Below, piece after piece: positions 16,009 to 23,757 of a stretch of DNA of 64,000 nt. The position numbers and the translations under genes are program-made. The stretch covers positions 1 to 64,000 of the forward strand of contig JASDWX010000016.1 in the NCBI GenBank assembly GCA_041890515.1. The letters are read 5' to 3'. This DNA comes from Colwellia_A sp041890515 (GTDB lineage: Bacteria; Pseudomonadota; Gammaproteobacteria; Enterobacterales; Alteromonadaceae). The number at the start of each line of letters is the position of its first letter. The first letter of the stretch is position 1. The notes under the pieces are model-generated. The model was not told the origin of the DNA. It did not search any database and was given only the letters and a program-made list of their open reading frames with translations.

Positions 16009-17338
16009 TAAAATATTAGTTGTTGAAGATGATGCAGGATTACGAGAAGCATTAATTGATACGCTAAAGTTGTCTGGCTATCAATGTGTTGAAGCAGAAT
16101 CAGGTGAAGACGCTTTATTGACCCTTAAAGAACAAAGTGTTGACCTTGTTGTTAGTGATGTACAAATGGGGGGAATGTCAGGGTTAACTTTACTTAATAG
16201 TATCAAAAGAAATTGGCCGAATTTACCTGTGCTTATTATGACAGCATACGGTACGATTAATGATGCTGTGCAGGCTATGCGTGATGGTGCCTGTAACTAT
16301 ATGGCAAAACCCTTTGCGCCTGAAGTTTTGCTCAATATGGTTAATCAATATGTGCCCTTAAAAGTGACTCAACGTCATGAGCCTATTGTTGCGGATGCCC
16401 GCAGTATCGAACTATTAACACTTGCTAAAAAAGTTGCCACTACCGACGCTTCAGTCATGGTGCTTGGACCGAGTGGTTCCGGTAAAGAAGTATTAGCGCA
16501 GTATGTGCATTACAACTCTAACCGAAGTGATAAACCTTTTGTGGCTATAAATTGTGCTGCAATTCCAGAAAATATGCTTGAAGCGACCTTGTTTGGTTAT
16601 GAAAAAGGTTCGTTCACCGGCGCTATTCAAGCTTGTCCAGGCAAATTTGAACAAGCGCAAGGTGGTACCATCTTATTAGATGAAATAACCGAGATGGATT
16701 TAGGTCTTCAAGCAAAAATTTTACGCGTATTACAAGAACGAGAAGTTGAGCGTTTAGGTGGCCGTAAAACGATTAAGCTTGATGTGCGTGTTATAGCCAC
16801 CAGTAACAGAGATTTAAAAGGTGCAGTATCTGACGGAATATTTCGTGAAGATTTATATTACCGTTTGAATGTGTTCCCACTAACGTGGTTACCTTTGTCC
16901 AAACGCAGAGATGATATTGTACCACTCGCTAAACATTTAATTGCACAAGTTTGTAAAGTAAATGGTCAAGAAATTCCAGAACTTACTGCTGCGGGTCGAA
17001 ATAAAATAAAGCGCTATGATTGGCCGGGTAATGTCCGAGAGTTAGACAATGTTATTCAAAGAGCTATTATTTTGCACAGTGATCATATTATTGATGCGGG
17101 TGATTTGTTAATTGAAAATTTTGACAGCGAAATTGTGACAGATATGCCGATAGAAAATAATACTGAAGACAAGTTAGGCAATGAACTGAAACTACAAGAA
17201 CATCAAATTATTCTTGATACACTTAACGCATGTCGAGGCAGTCGAAAAGATGTTGCCGAGAGGTTAGGTATCAGTCCAAGAACATTGCGCTATAAAATAG
17301 CGAAAATGCGTGATTCAGGCATTCAAATACCCGCTTAA
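15998..17338 (+). CDS. flrC: sigma-54-dependent response regulator FlrC
   Basis: Response regulator of 446 residues activating later flagellar operons with sigma-54. The receiver domain (1-120) has the acidic pair ED/DD at 10-12, phospho-acceptor Asp54 and Lys104. The AAA+ domain has Walker A GPSGSGKE (157-164). The sigma-54 loop reads GSFTGA (204-209) instead of the usual GAFTGA. The C-terminal Fis helix-turn-helix is RKDVAERLGISPRTLRYKI. The start is ATG 15998, eight bases after GGGAG (15986-15990); an in-frame ATG at 15977 inside flrB is rejected because it adds residues not expected in the receiver. Equivalent to FleR. Confidence 0.94.
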   Translation: MSHSKILVVEDDAGLREALIDTLKLSGYQCVEAESGEDALLTLKEQSVDLVVSDVQMGGMSGLTLLNSIKRNWPNLPVLIMTAYGTINDAVQAMRDGACNYMAKPFAPEVLLNMVNQYVPLKVTQRHEPIVADARSIELLTLAKKVATTDASVMVLGPSGSGKEVLAQYVHYNSNRSDKPFVAINCAAIPENMLEATLFGYEKGSFTGAIQACPGKFEQAQGGTILLDEITEMDLGLQAKILRVLQEREVERLGGRKTIKLDVRVIATSNRDLKGAVSDGIFREDLYYRLNVFPLTWLPLSKRRDDIVPLAKHLIAQVCKVNGQEIPELTAAGRNKIKRYDWPGNVRELDNVIQRAIILHSDHIIDAGDLLIENFDSEIVTDMPIENNTEDKLGNELKLQEHQIILDTLNACRGSRKDVAERLGISPRTLRYKIAKMRDSGIQIPA

Positions 17339-17399
17339 AAATTATAACTAATGACATATTTATGGTCTTAGTTTAAAAATAAACTGTAATTTCATTTAA

Positions 17400-17435
17400 C
17401 CCAATATTTGTGTCATTTAAAATATTGGGTTTTGT
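17400..17435 (+). terminator. terminator after flrC
   Basis: Perfect 10-bp stem CCCAATATTT / AAATATTGGG with a 10-base loop, then TTTTGTTATTT. It lies 62 bases after the flrC stop and separates flrABC from the fliE unit. Confidence 0.8.
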
Positions 17436-17477
17436 TATTTAAAGCCCGCAGACACACACCTTCTCTTGGTTTAACAC

Positions 17478-17493
17478 TGGCATCATGCTTGCA
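17478..17493 (+). promoter_or_regulatory. sigma-54 promoter of fliE operon
   Basis: TGGCATCATGCTTGCA matches the -24/-12 consensus TGGCAC-N5-TTGCA with one mismatch and the exact GG-N10-GC spacing. It lies 75 bp before fliE. In Vibrio this operon is activated by FlrC. Confidence 0.85.
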
Positions 17494-17567
17494 ATATCTT
17501 GTTATATCGTTAATTAATCCACCCTTTATGGGATTAGTAGCAAAAAATTGACACAAGTGAGTAGCTC

Positions 17568-17933
17568 ATGAATATCAGCACAAATTCTTTATACGCACAA
17601 ATGCAAAGTATGTCGCTTGGAAACTCATCAACGCAAAATGCTTCGTTTGAAAAAATGGGCAATAACTTAGCAATGGGCGATAACGCTGCTCCAGCAGTCA
17701 ATAAATCATCGACTAGTTTTGGCGATATGCTGAAAGATGCAGTCAATAATGTGAATGATATTCAAAAAGACTCAGGCGCGAAAAAAATTGCTTTTGAGAT
17801 GGGTGACCGCAGCGTTACGCTTGCAGATACCATGATTGCTTCTTCTAAGGCGGGTATTGCCTTTGATGCGACTGTGCAGGTGCGTAATAAGTTTGTTGAA
17901 GCATACAAAGAAATAATGAATATGCCTGTTTAA
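17568..17933 (+). CDS. fliE: flagellar hook-basal body complex protein FliE
   Basis: Small export-dependent protein of 121 residues that joins the MS ring to the proximal rod. The C-terminal two thirds (SFGDMLKDAVNNVNDIQKDS, ADTMIASSKAGIAFDATVQVRNKFVEAYKEIMNMPV) is the conserved FliE domain ending in the typical MPV. The N-terminal 45 residues are Met/Asn-rich and variable. It is the first gene of the fliEFGHIJ unit, with a sigma-54 promoter directly upstream, and is separated from fliF by 69 bases. Confidence 0.94.
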   Translation: MNISTNSLYAQMQSMSLGNSSTQNASFEKMGNNLAMGDNAAPAVNKSSTSFGDMLKDAVNNVNDIQKDSGAKKIAFEMGDRSVTLADTMIASSKAGIAFDATVQVRNKFVEAYKEIMNMPV

Positions 17934-18002
17934 TCAGTTCATTTGATCAGATTGAAATATATAGAATTCGTAATAAAAATCAAGTAGTAGTGGAGAAAAT
18001 AA

Positions 18003-19730
18003 GTGGCTGATACCGATAATAACTCAATGGTTGCTTCAGATGGTGGCACAGGTATGATGGCAAGTGACGGCGCTGAAAATGCAGCGGGAGAACAAAAGTC
18101 AGGTTTTGCTTCTGCCATGGGCAATGTTGATTTATTACGACAATTAACTTTAATTATGGCATTAGCCATATGTTTAGCGATTGCTGTGTTTGTAATCATG
18201 TGGGCAAACCAAGCTGAATACCGATTTCTTGCAAAACAACCTACCGAACAATTAATCAAAACAATGGATTTTCTAGACGCGAATGGCTACAACGGTATTT
18301 ACCGTCAAGAAAATAACACTATTTCAGTACCAAGTGATCAATATCAAGATATTAAAATATTACTCGCGCGTGAAGGTTTATCTGATGCACCATCAGAGGG
18401 TAGTGAAATTATTATGCAAGATATGGGGTTTGGTGTAAGTCAACGTCTTGAAACAGAACGTCTTAAGTTCTCCAGAGAACAACAACTCGCCCGAACGATT
18501 GAAGAGTTACAAGCTATTTCTAGAGCGAAAGTATTACTTGCTATACCCCGTGAAAATATATTTGCAAAGCGTACTCGAAGCCCTTCTGGTACGGTTGTTT
18601 TAACGATGCGTAAAGGTCGTATGTTATCAGAAGAAGAAGTTGATTCAGTTGTCGATATTATTGCTTCAGCTGTTCAAGGAATGGAACCTAACCGTGTGAC
18701 AGTGACGGATCAAAACGGTCGTTTACTTAATTCGGGTTCTCAAAGTTCAGTTTCTTCTCGTTCACGAAAAGAATTTGAAATGGAACAAAAAAGAGAAAAT
18801 GAATACTTAAACAAAATTGATAGCATACTGATCCCTGTTGTTGGGCTAGGGCACTTCACGGCACAGGTTAATGTGACCATGGACTTTACATCAAGTGAAG
18901 AAATGCAACGTCGCTATAATTCAGATTTACCTGCATTACGTAGTGAAATGAAAGTGGAAGATAGTACGATTGGCGGTTTACTGGGCGGTATTCCAGGTGC
19001 GTTAAGTAATCAGCCACCACTTGATTCAACTATTCCAGAAAATGCAAATGGTGGGGCACAACAAAAGTCAATGCCGGGACGTAGACACAGCGAATCAACT
19101 AAAAACTATGAACTTGACGAAGCGATAAGTCATACCAAACAACAAGCAGGAGTTGTTCGTCGAGTAAGTGTTTCTGTTGCGCTTGATTATTTATCAATAC
19201 CCAACGCAGAAGGCGTTGCAACGCCATTACCGAGATCTGTTGAAGAAATGTCAAATATTCGTCGACTATTGCAAGGCAGTATTGGCTTTAATATTCAACG
19301 AGGTGATGTTTTAGAGGTTGTTACTTTACCCTTTTCACGCGAAGCTATTGAAATTGCCCCTCCTCTACCCTTCTATGAAAATACGGATATTTTGAAGTTT
19401 TTCAAATTAGGTATGGGCGCGTTAGTCATTATTGTTCTAATTATCTTTGTCGTTCGTCCAATGGTTAAACGTTTAATCAACCCTGATCAAACACCAGATG
19501 ACTACGGAGATAAATCACTTGATAGCCATATTGACTTGGGTGATGAAACGATGGATATGTTAACATCAGACTTTGACGCGGCCTCGGTAGGCTTTGCCTC
19601 TGATGGTAGTCTACAATTACCAGACCTACATCGTGATGAAGATATACTAAAAGCTGTTCGAGCGCTTGTTGCTAATGAGCCTGAACTTTCCTCTCAAGTG
19701 GTTAAAAGTTGGTTGAACGAAGATGAGTGA
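18003..19730 (+). CDS. fliF: flagellar M-ring protein FliF
   Basis: Forms the MS ring in the inner membrane, the platform for the switch and export gate. It has 575 residues and two membrane segments: about 42-65 (LTLIMALAICLAIAVFVIMW) and about 462-484 (GMGALVIIVLIIFVVRPMV). Between them lie the ring-building motifs (FRFLAKQP-like YRFLAKQPTEQ, LAREGLSDAPSEGSE) and a long periplasmic domain. The C-terminal cytoplasmic tail binds FliG. The start is GTG, with GGAG 8 bases upstream. The 3' end overlaps fliG by 8 bases. Confidence 0.95.
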   Translation: MADTDNNSMVASDGGTGMMASDGAENAAGEQKSGFASAMGNVDLLRQLTLIMALAICLAIAVFVIMWANQAEYRFLAKQPTEQLIKTMDFLDANGYNGIYRQENNTISVPSDQYQDIKILLAREGLSDAPSEGSEIIMQDMGFGVSQRLETERLKFSREQQLARTIEELQAISRAKVLLAIPRENIFAKRTRSPSGTVVLTMRKGRMLSEEEVDSVVDIIASAVQGMEPNRVTVTDQNGRLLNSGSQSSVSSRSRKEFEMEQKRENEYLNKIDSILIPVVGLGHFTAQVNVTMDFTSSEEMQRRYNSDLPALRSEMKVEDSTIGGLLGGIPGALSNQPPLDSTIPENANGGAQQKSMPGRRHSESTKNYELDEAISHTKQQAGVVRRVSVSVALDYLSIPNAEGVATPLPRSVEEMSNIRRLLQGSIGFNIQRGDVLEVVTLPFSREAIEIAPPLPFYENTDILKFFKLGMGALVIIVLIIFVVRPMVKRLINPDQTPDDYGDKSLDSHIDLGDETMDMLTSDFDAASVGFASDGSLQLPDLHRDEDILKAVRALVANEPELSSQVVKSWLNEDE

Positions 19731-20772
19731 TGAAGTACAAGAATTAACCCCTGCACCAAGTGGCTTTGACGTTGACAAACTTGATGGCGCTGAGAAAGCG
19801 GCGATATTATTACTGAGTTTATCTGAAGAAGATGCTGCGCAAATACTTAAGCACTTAGAACCTAAACAAGTTCAACAAGTGGGGACGGTTATGGCCGCGA
19901 TGGAAGATTTTACGCAAGAAAAAATCACCGCTGTTCATAAACTTTTTATTCATGAAATACAAAATTTCAGCACGATTGGTTTCCAAAGTGAAGAATTCGT
20001 TCGAAAAGCTTTAACGGCTGCATTGGGTGAAGATAAAGCGGGGAATTTAATTGACCAAATTGTCATGGGTGGTGGTGCCAAAGGTTTAGATTCATTGAAA
20101 TGGATGGACTCTAAACAAGTAGCAAACATTATTCGTAACGAGCATCCTCAAATTCAAACCATTGTACTTTCGTATCTTGAACCTGAGCAATCAGCTGAAA
20201 TAATGAGCCAGTTTGCTGAAAAAGTGCGTTTAGATTTAATGATGCGTATTGCAAATCTTGAAGAAGTACAACCGGCAGCACTTCAAGAATTAAATGAAAT
20301 TATGGAGAAACAGTTTGCGGGTCAAGCGGGTGCACAAGCAGCCAAAATGGGCGGTCTAAAAGCAGCTGCAGATATCATGAACTATCTTGATACGAATGTA
20401 GAAGGTATGTTGATGGATTCAATTCGCGAACACGATGAAGAAATGAGTCAACAAATTCAAGACTTAATGTTTGTCTTTGAAAACCTCGCTGATGTAGATG
20501 ATCGCGGTATTCAAGCCATACTTCGTGATGTACAGCAAGATGCGCTTATGAAAGCAATCAAAGGTGCTGATGATGTGCTTAAAGAAAAAATCATGTCGAA
20601 CATGTCAAAACGTGCGGCTGAAATGATGGAGGATGACCTTGAAGCTATGGGGCCTGTTCGTATTAGTGAAGTTGAAGCCGCGCAGAAAGAAATTCTATCT
20701 GTTGCTCGACGATTATCTGACGCTGGAGAAATCATGTTAGGTGGTGCAGGTGGTGGAGATGAGTTCCTATAA
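19723..20772 (+). CDS. fliG: flagellar motor switch protein FliG
   Basis: Rotor protein linking FliF to FliM/FliN and interacting with the stator. It has 349 residues in the usual three domains: N-terminal (DGAEKAAILLLSLSEEDAAQILKHL), middle armadillo (containing the EHPQ motif, about residues 144-147) and C-terminal with the charged torque helix (DDRGIQAILRDVQQDALMKAI and EAAQKEILSVARRL). It overlaps fliF by 8 bases. A 139-base gap holding a strong hairpin separates it from fliH, which is unusual within this otherwise compact unit. Confidence 0.95.
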   Translation: MSDEVQELTPAPSGFDVDKLDGAEKAAILLLSLSEEDAAQILKHLEPKQVQQVGTVMAAMEDFTQEKITAVHKLFIHEIQNFSTIGFQSEEFVRKALTAALGEDKAGNLIDQIVMGGGAKGLDSLKWMDSKQVANIIRNEHPQIQTIVLSYLEPEQSAEIMSQFAEKVRLDLMMRIANLEEVQPAALQELNEIMEKQFAGQAGAQAAKMGGLKAAADIMNYLDTNVEGMLMDSIREHDEEMSQQIQDLMFVFENLADVDDRGIQAILRDVQQDALMKAIKGADDVLKEKIMSNMSKRAAEMMEDDLEAMGPVRISEVEAAQKEILSVARRLSDAGEIMLGGAGGGDEFL

Positions 20773-20846
20773 CTTGATTAATAATTTAGCTCTTCTGGTT
20801 ACTTATGCCAAGTAAAGTAGTCAAATAATGTTGCCAACATAACGTT

Positions 20847-20873
20847 GAGATCTTTAATGTAAGTAAAGATCTC
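20847..20873. promoter_or_regulatory. perfect hairpin between fliG and fliH
   Basis: Ten-base perfect inverted repeat GAGATCTTTA / TAAAGATCTC with a 7-base loop, followed only by TTATATT. It is too poorly T-tailed to be a sure terminator. It may be an mRNA stabiliser, processing site or partial attenuator inside the fliE operon. Confidence 0.6.
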
Positions 20874-20911
20874 TTATATTAAGAGCGGTTGAGAAACACA
20901 ATTAAAATATT

Positions 20912-21706
20912 ATGAAAATATTAAACCAAACGACGCCCGAAATTATTAAACCTAATACTGAACAAGATACAGATGTTTGGTCATTACCTGCCGTTGAATC
21001 TGAAGATACTTCTCAAGATGAAACAACAAATGCAATGGGGAGAAAACCTACTTGGCGTTTTGAGCCACCAGAAGCATCAATAGAGGAAGAAATAGTCCCG
21101 TTAACCGCTGAAGATATTGAAAATATTCGACAAGCAGCATTCGATGAAGGTTTTAATCAGGGCAAAGAAGAAGGTTTTACAAAAGGTCATGAGGAAGGAA
21201 AAGTAACTGGACATGAAGAGGGTGTGGTATCAGGGCATGAAGAAGGTCTTGAAACAGGCTTAGCAGAGGGAAAAGAAACCATCGATGAGCAATCTGCTGC
21301 ATGGCAATCGCTAACGGATCAACTTCATAAACCATTACTCGATGTAGAAAAAAATGTAGAACAGCAACTTATTCACCTTGTTGTAAAACTTACTGAAGCT
21401 ATTACATTACAAGAAGCTAAAACTAATCCGGATATTTTAATCGGCGCCATTTCTGCGGGTATTAAAGCATTACCCAGCCAAGAAGCACAAACACAAATTT
21501 TACTTCATCCAGATGATATAAAACGTGTTGAAAAACAATTTGGGGCTACACATGTTCAAGAACAAGGCTGGCGTTTACTTGCCGCGCCACAATTAGTTGC
21601 AGGTAGCTGCCAAATTGAAAACAGCACCTCTAATATAGACCTCAGTATTAAATCACGTATAAAAGAAGTATTGGACTCGTTTTTGCAAGATGCGTTACAT
21701 CAGTAA
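20912..21706 (+). CDS. fliH: flagellar assembly protein FliH
   Basis: Negative regulator and stator of the export ATPase FliI, 264 residues. The N-terminal half is acidic. Residues about 75-120 form the characteristic GxxxG run (EGFNQGKEEGFTKGHEEG, continuing with GHEEG twice), one long helix. The C-terminal half (about 130-264) is the FliH/HrpE domain that binds FliI. Its ATG has no strong Shine-Dalgarno. It is separated from fliG by 139 bases containing a hairpin but is followed by fliI after 30 bases. Confidence 0.93.
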   Translation: MKILNQTTPEIIKPNTEQDTDVWSLPAVESEDTSQDETTNAMGRKPTWRFEPPEASIEEEIVPLTAEDIENIRQAAFDEGFNQGKEEGFTKGHEEGKVTGHEEGVVSGHEEGLETGLAEGKETIDEQSAAWQSLTDQLHKPLLDVEKNVEQQLIHLVVKLTEAITLQEAKTNPDILIGAISAGIKALPSQEAQTQILLHPDDIKRVEKQFGATHVQEQGWRLLAAPQLVAGSCQIENSTSNIDLSIKSRIKEVLDSFLQDALHQ

Positions 21707-21736
21707 ACCCTTGTATAAAAGAGTCAAAATACCGCT

Positions 21737-23098
21737 ATGGTTGATATTTCTCGCCTTAATGAACGGCTAAATAACTGTCAAGACTTTGTGCATTCACATA
21801 AAGTTTCTGTGGCTGGACGTTTAGTCAGAGTCGTGGGTTTAACGCTAGAAGCTGTTGGTGTAAAAGCCGCAGTAGGAAGCCAATGTTTAGTTGAAACAGC
21901 ACAAGGTGATTTAATTGCCGAAATTGTGGGATTCTCCAAAGAAATAACCTTTTTAATGCCAGAGCAGAGCTTGCAAGGTGTTTTGCCTGGCGCGCGTGTT
22001 GTCCCGTTGACCACTAAAGCTCGCTTACCTTTTTCAATGGACCTACTTGGCCGTGTAGTTGACGGGGTTGGTAAGCCGCTTGACGGAAAAGGTCCTATCA
22101 AAAGCTCAGAGAACTACCAAGTCAATAATAAGCCCATTAATCCATTATCTAGACGTGCAATCACTGAACCACTTGATGTCGGAGTACGTGCAATAAACAG
22201 TTTTTTGACGGTTGGTATTGGTCAGCGTATGGGATTGTTTGCCGGCTCTGGTGTTGGTAAAAGTGTCTTGTTAGGCATGATGACACGCGGTACTACGGCT
22301 GATGTTATCGTCGTAGGCCTAATTGGTGAACGTGGTAGAGAAGTCAAAGAGTTTATTGAAGAAATTTTAGGTGAAGAAGGACGAAAACGCTCAGTTGTTG
22401 TTGCCGCACCCGCGGATAACTCGCCATTAATGCGTTTGAAAGGGTGTGAAACCGCCGTACAAATTGCCGAGTATTTCCGTGACCAAGGATTAAACGTTCT
22501 CTTGTTGGTGGATTCACTCACGCGTTATGCACAAGCGCAACGTGAAATCGCATTGGCGGTTGGCGAGCCTCCTGCAACAAAAGGTTATCCACCTTCGGTA
22601 TTTTCAAAGTTACCTCAACTTGTTGAACGTGCGGGTAATGGTGGAGAAGGACAAGGATCTATTACCGCTTTTTTCACCGTATTAACAGAGGGGGATGATT
22701 TACAAGATCCCATTGCCGATGCTTCTCGCGCTATTTTAGATGGTCATATTGTTTTATCGCGATCTTTAGCGGATTCAGGGCATTACCCTGCGGTTGATAT
22801 TGAAGGGTCTATTAGTCGTGTTATGCCGATGGTGACGAGTGAAGAGCATCAACAACTGGCTAGACAATTAAAACAAGTTTATTCACTGTACCAACAAAAC
22901 AAAGACTTGATTGCTATTGGCGCTTATAGCCGTGGTAATGATCCCCGTATTGATCAATCTATAGATTTAATGCCGGTTATTAACTTTTTTTTACAACAGA
23001 AAATGTTAGAAGTTATCCCTTATGATCAAAGCTTAACGCAACTCCAAGAAATATTTTCAGCTGCACAAGCGCATGCCCAAAAAACACCGGGGCAGTAA
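21737..23098 (+). CDS. fliI: flagellum-specific ATP synthase/export ATPase FliI
   Basis: Hexameric ATPase energising unfolding and delivery of flagellar export substrates, related to F1-beta. It has 453 residues. Walker A is FAGSGVGKS (about 169-177). The family motifs GLIGERGREVKEFIEEILG, LLLVDSLTRYAQAQREI (Walker B) and GEPPATKGYPPSVFSKLP are all intact. The N-terminal 90 residues form the beta-barrel. It sits between fliH and fliJ, its two partners. Confidence 0.96.
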   Translation: MVDISRLNERLNNCQDFVHSHKVSVAGRLVRVVGLTLEAVGVKAAVGSQCLVETAQGDLIAEIVGFSKEITFLMPEQSLQGVLPGARVVPLTTKARLPFSMDLLGRVVDGVGKPLDGKGPIKSSENYQVNNKPINPLSRRAITEPLDVGVRAINSFLTVGIGQRMGLFAGSGVGKSVLLGMMTRGTTADVIVVGLIGERGREVKEFIEEILGEEGRKRSVVVAAPADNSPLMRLKGCETAVQIAEYFRDQGLNVLLLVDSLTRYAQAQREIALAVGEPPATKGYPPSVFSKLPQLVERAGNGGEGQGSITAFFTVLTEGDDLQDPIADASRAILDGHIVLSRSLADSGHYPAVDIEGSISRVMPMVTSEEHQQLARQLKQVYSLYQQNKDLIAIGAYSRGNDPRIDQSIDLMPVINFFLQQKMLEVIPYDQSLTQLQEIFSAAQAHAQKTPGQ

Positions 23099-23173
23099 AG
23101 GTAGTCAGCATAAGATCGTTAGATAAGTTGACGCAAATCGAATCGATAATTTAATCGTACAAAGGGATAAATT

Positions 23174-23620
23174 ATGCCACTGAAGCAACTTAAGACCTTA
23201 CACCGTTATGAACAAGACAAAGAGAAAAGTGCATCACAAGCATTGCAAACTGCTGAATTTGAGTATCAACAAAATATAGAACGCTTGAAAAGTATCACTG
23301 ATTATCGTCTTGAATATATGAAACGCTTGAATGCACGTTCAATGGTAGGTATAGATAGTGCTACGTTCAGTCATTTTCATGCCTTTATTGCCAAACTCGA
23401 TAATGCTGCAGAGCAAGTTGATATTGCCATTATGCAAAGTAAATCAATGGTCGAGAAGAGAAAAAAACAGTGGTTTGCTCAGCGACAAAAAATTCAAGCG
23501 GTAGAGTTACTTCTCAATAAAAAAAGACAAGCACTAGAAGTTACAGCCAATAAGCAAGAGCAAAAAATGTTCGATGAAATAGCTACTCAACAATTTGTTC
23601 GTAGAAGAATGTTGTCATAA
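23174..23620 (+). CDS. fliJ: flagellar export protein FliJ
   Basis: Coiled-coil stalk protein of the export ATPase, 148 residues, almost wholly helical and highly charged (LHRYEQDKEKSASQALQ, MVEKRKKQWFAQRQKIQAVELLL). AAGGGA at 23162-23167 lies 6 bases before the ATG. It is the last gene of the fliEFGHIJ unit. The following 137 bases contain a candidate sigma-54 promoter for the fliK unit. Confidence 0.9.
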   Translation: MPLKQLKTLHRYEQDKEKSASQALQTAEFEYQQNIERLKSITDYRLEYMKRLNARSMVGIDSATFSHFHAFIAKLDNAAEQVDIAIMQSKSMVEKRKKQWFAQRQKIQAVELLLNKKRQALEVTANKQEQKMFDEIATQQFVRRRMLS

Positions 23621-23647
23621 CGAAACGAATATCGATTTCAGTATTGT

Positions 23648-23663
23648 TGGAGTAATATTTGCA
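23648..23663 (+). promoter_or_regulatory. candidate sigma-54 promoter of fliK operon
   Basis: TGGAGTAATATTTGCA has GG (23649-23650), ten bases and GC (23661-23662); the -12 side TTTGCA is good and the -24 side TTGGAG fair. It lies about 95 bp before fliK, where the Vibrio fliKLMNOPQR-flhB operon also starts with a sigma-54 promoter. Confidence 0.6.
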
Positions 23664-23757
23664 TACTGATAAACATTAGAATAAAAAATCGCTATAAATA
23701 TCAGTAGAATCATTGAAGATATAGTTTGAATGTACCGTTAAAATAAAAGGGTTTACT

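Noticed and set aside
20790..20812. Sigma-54 site between fliG and fliH
   Set aside because: The GG and GC are not ten bases apart, so the obligate spacing is missing.
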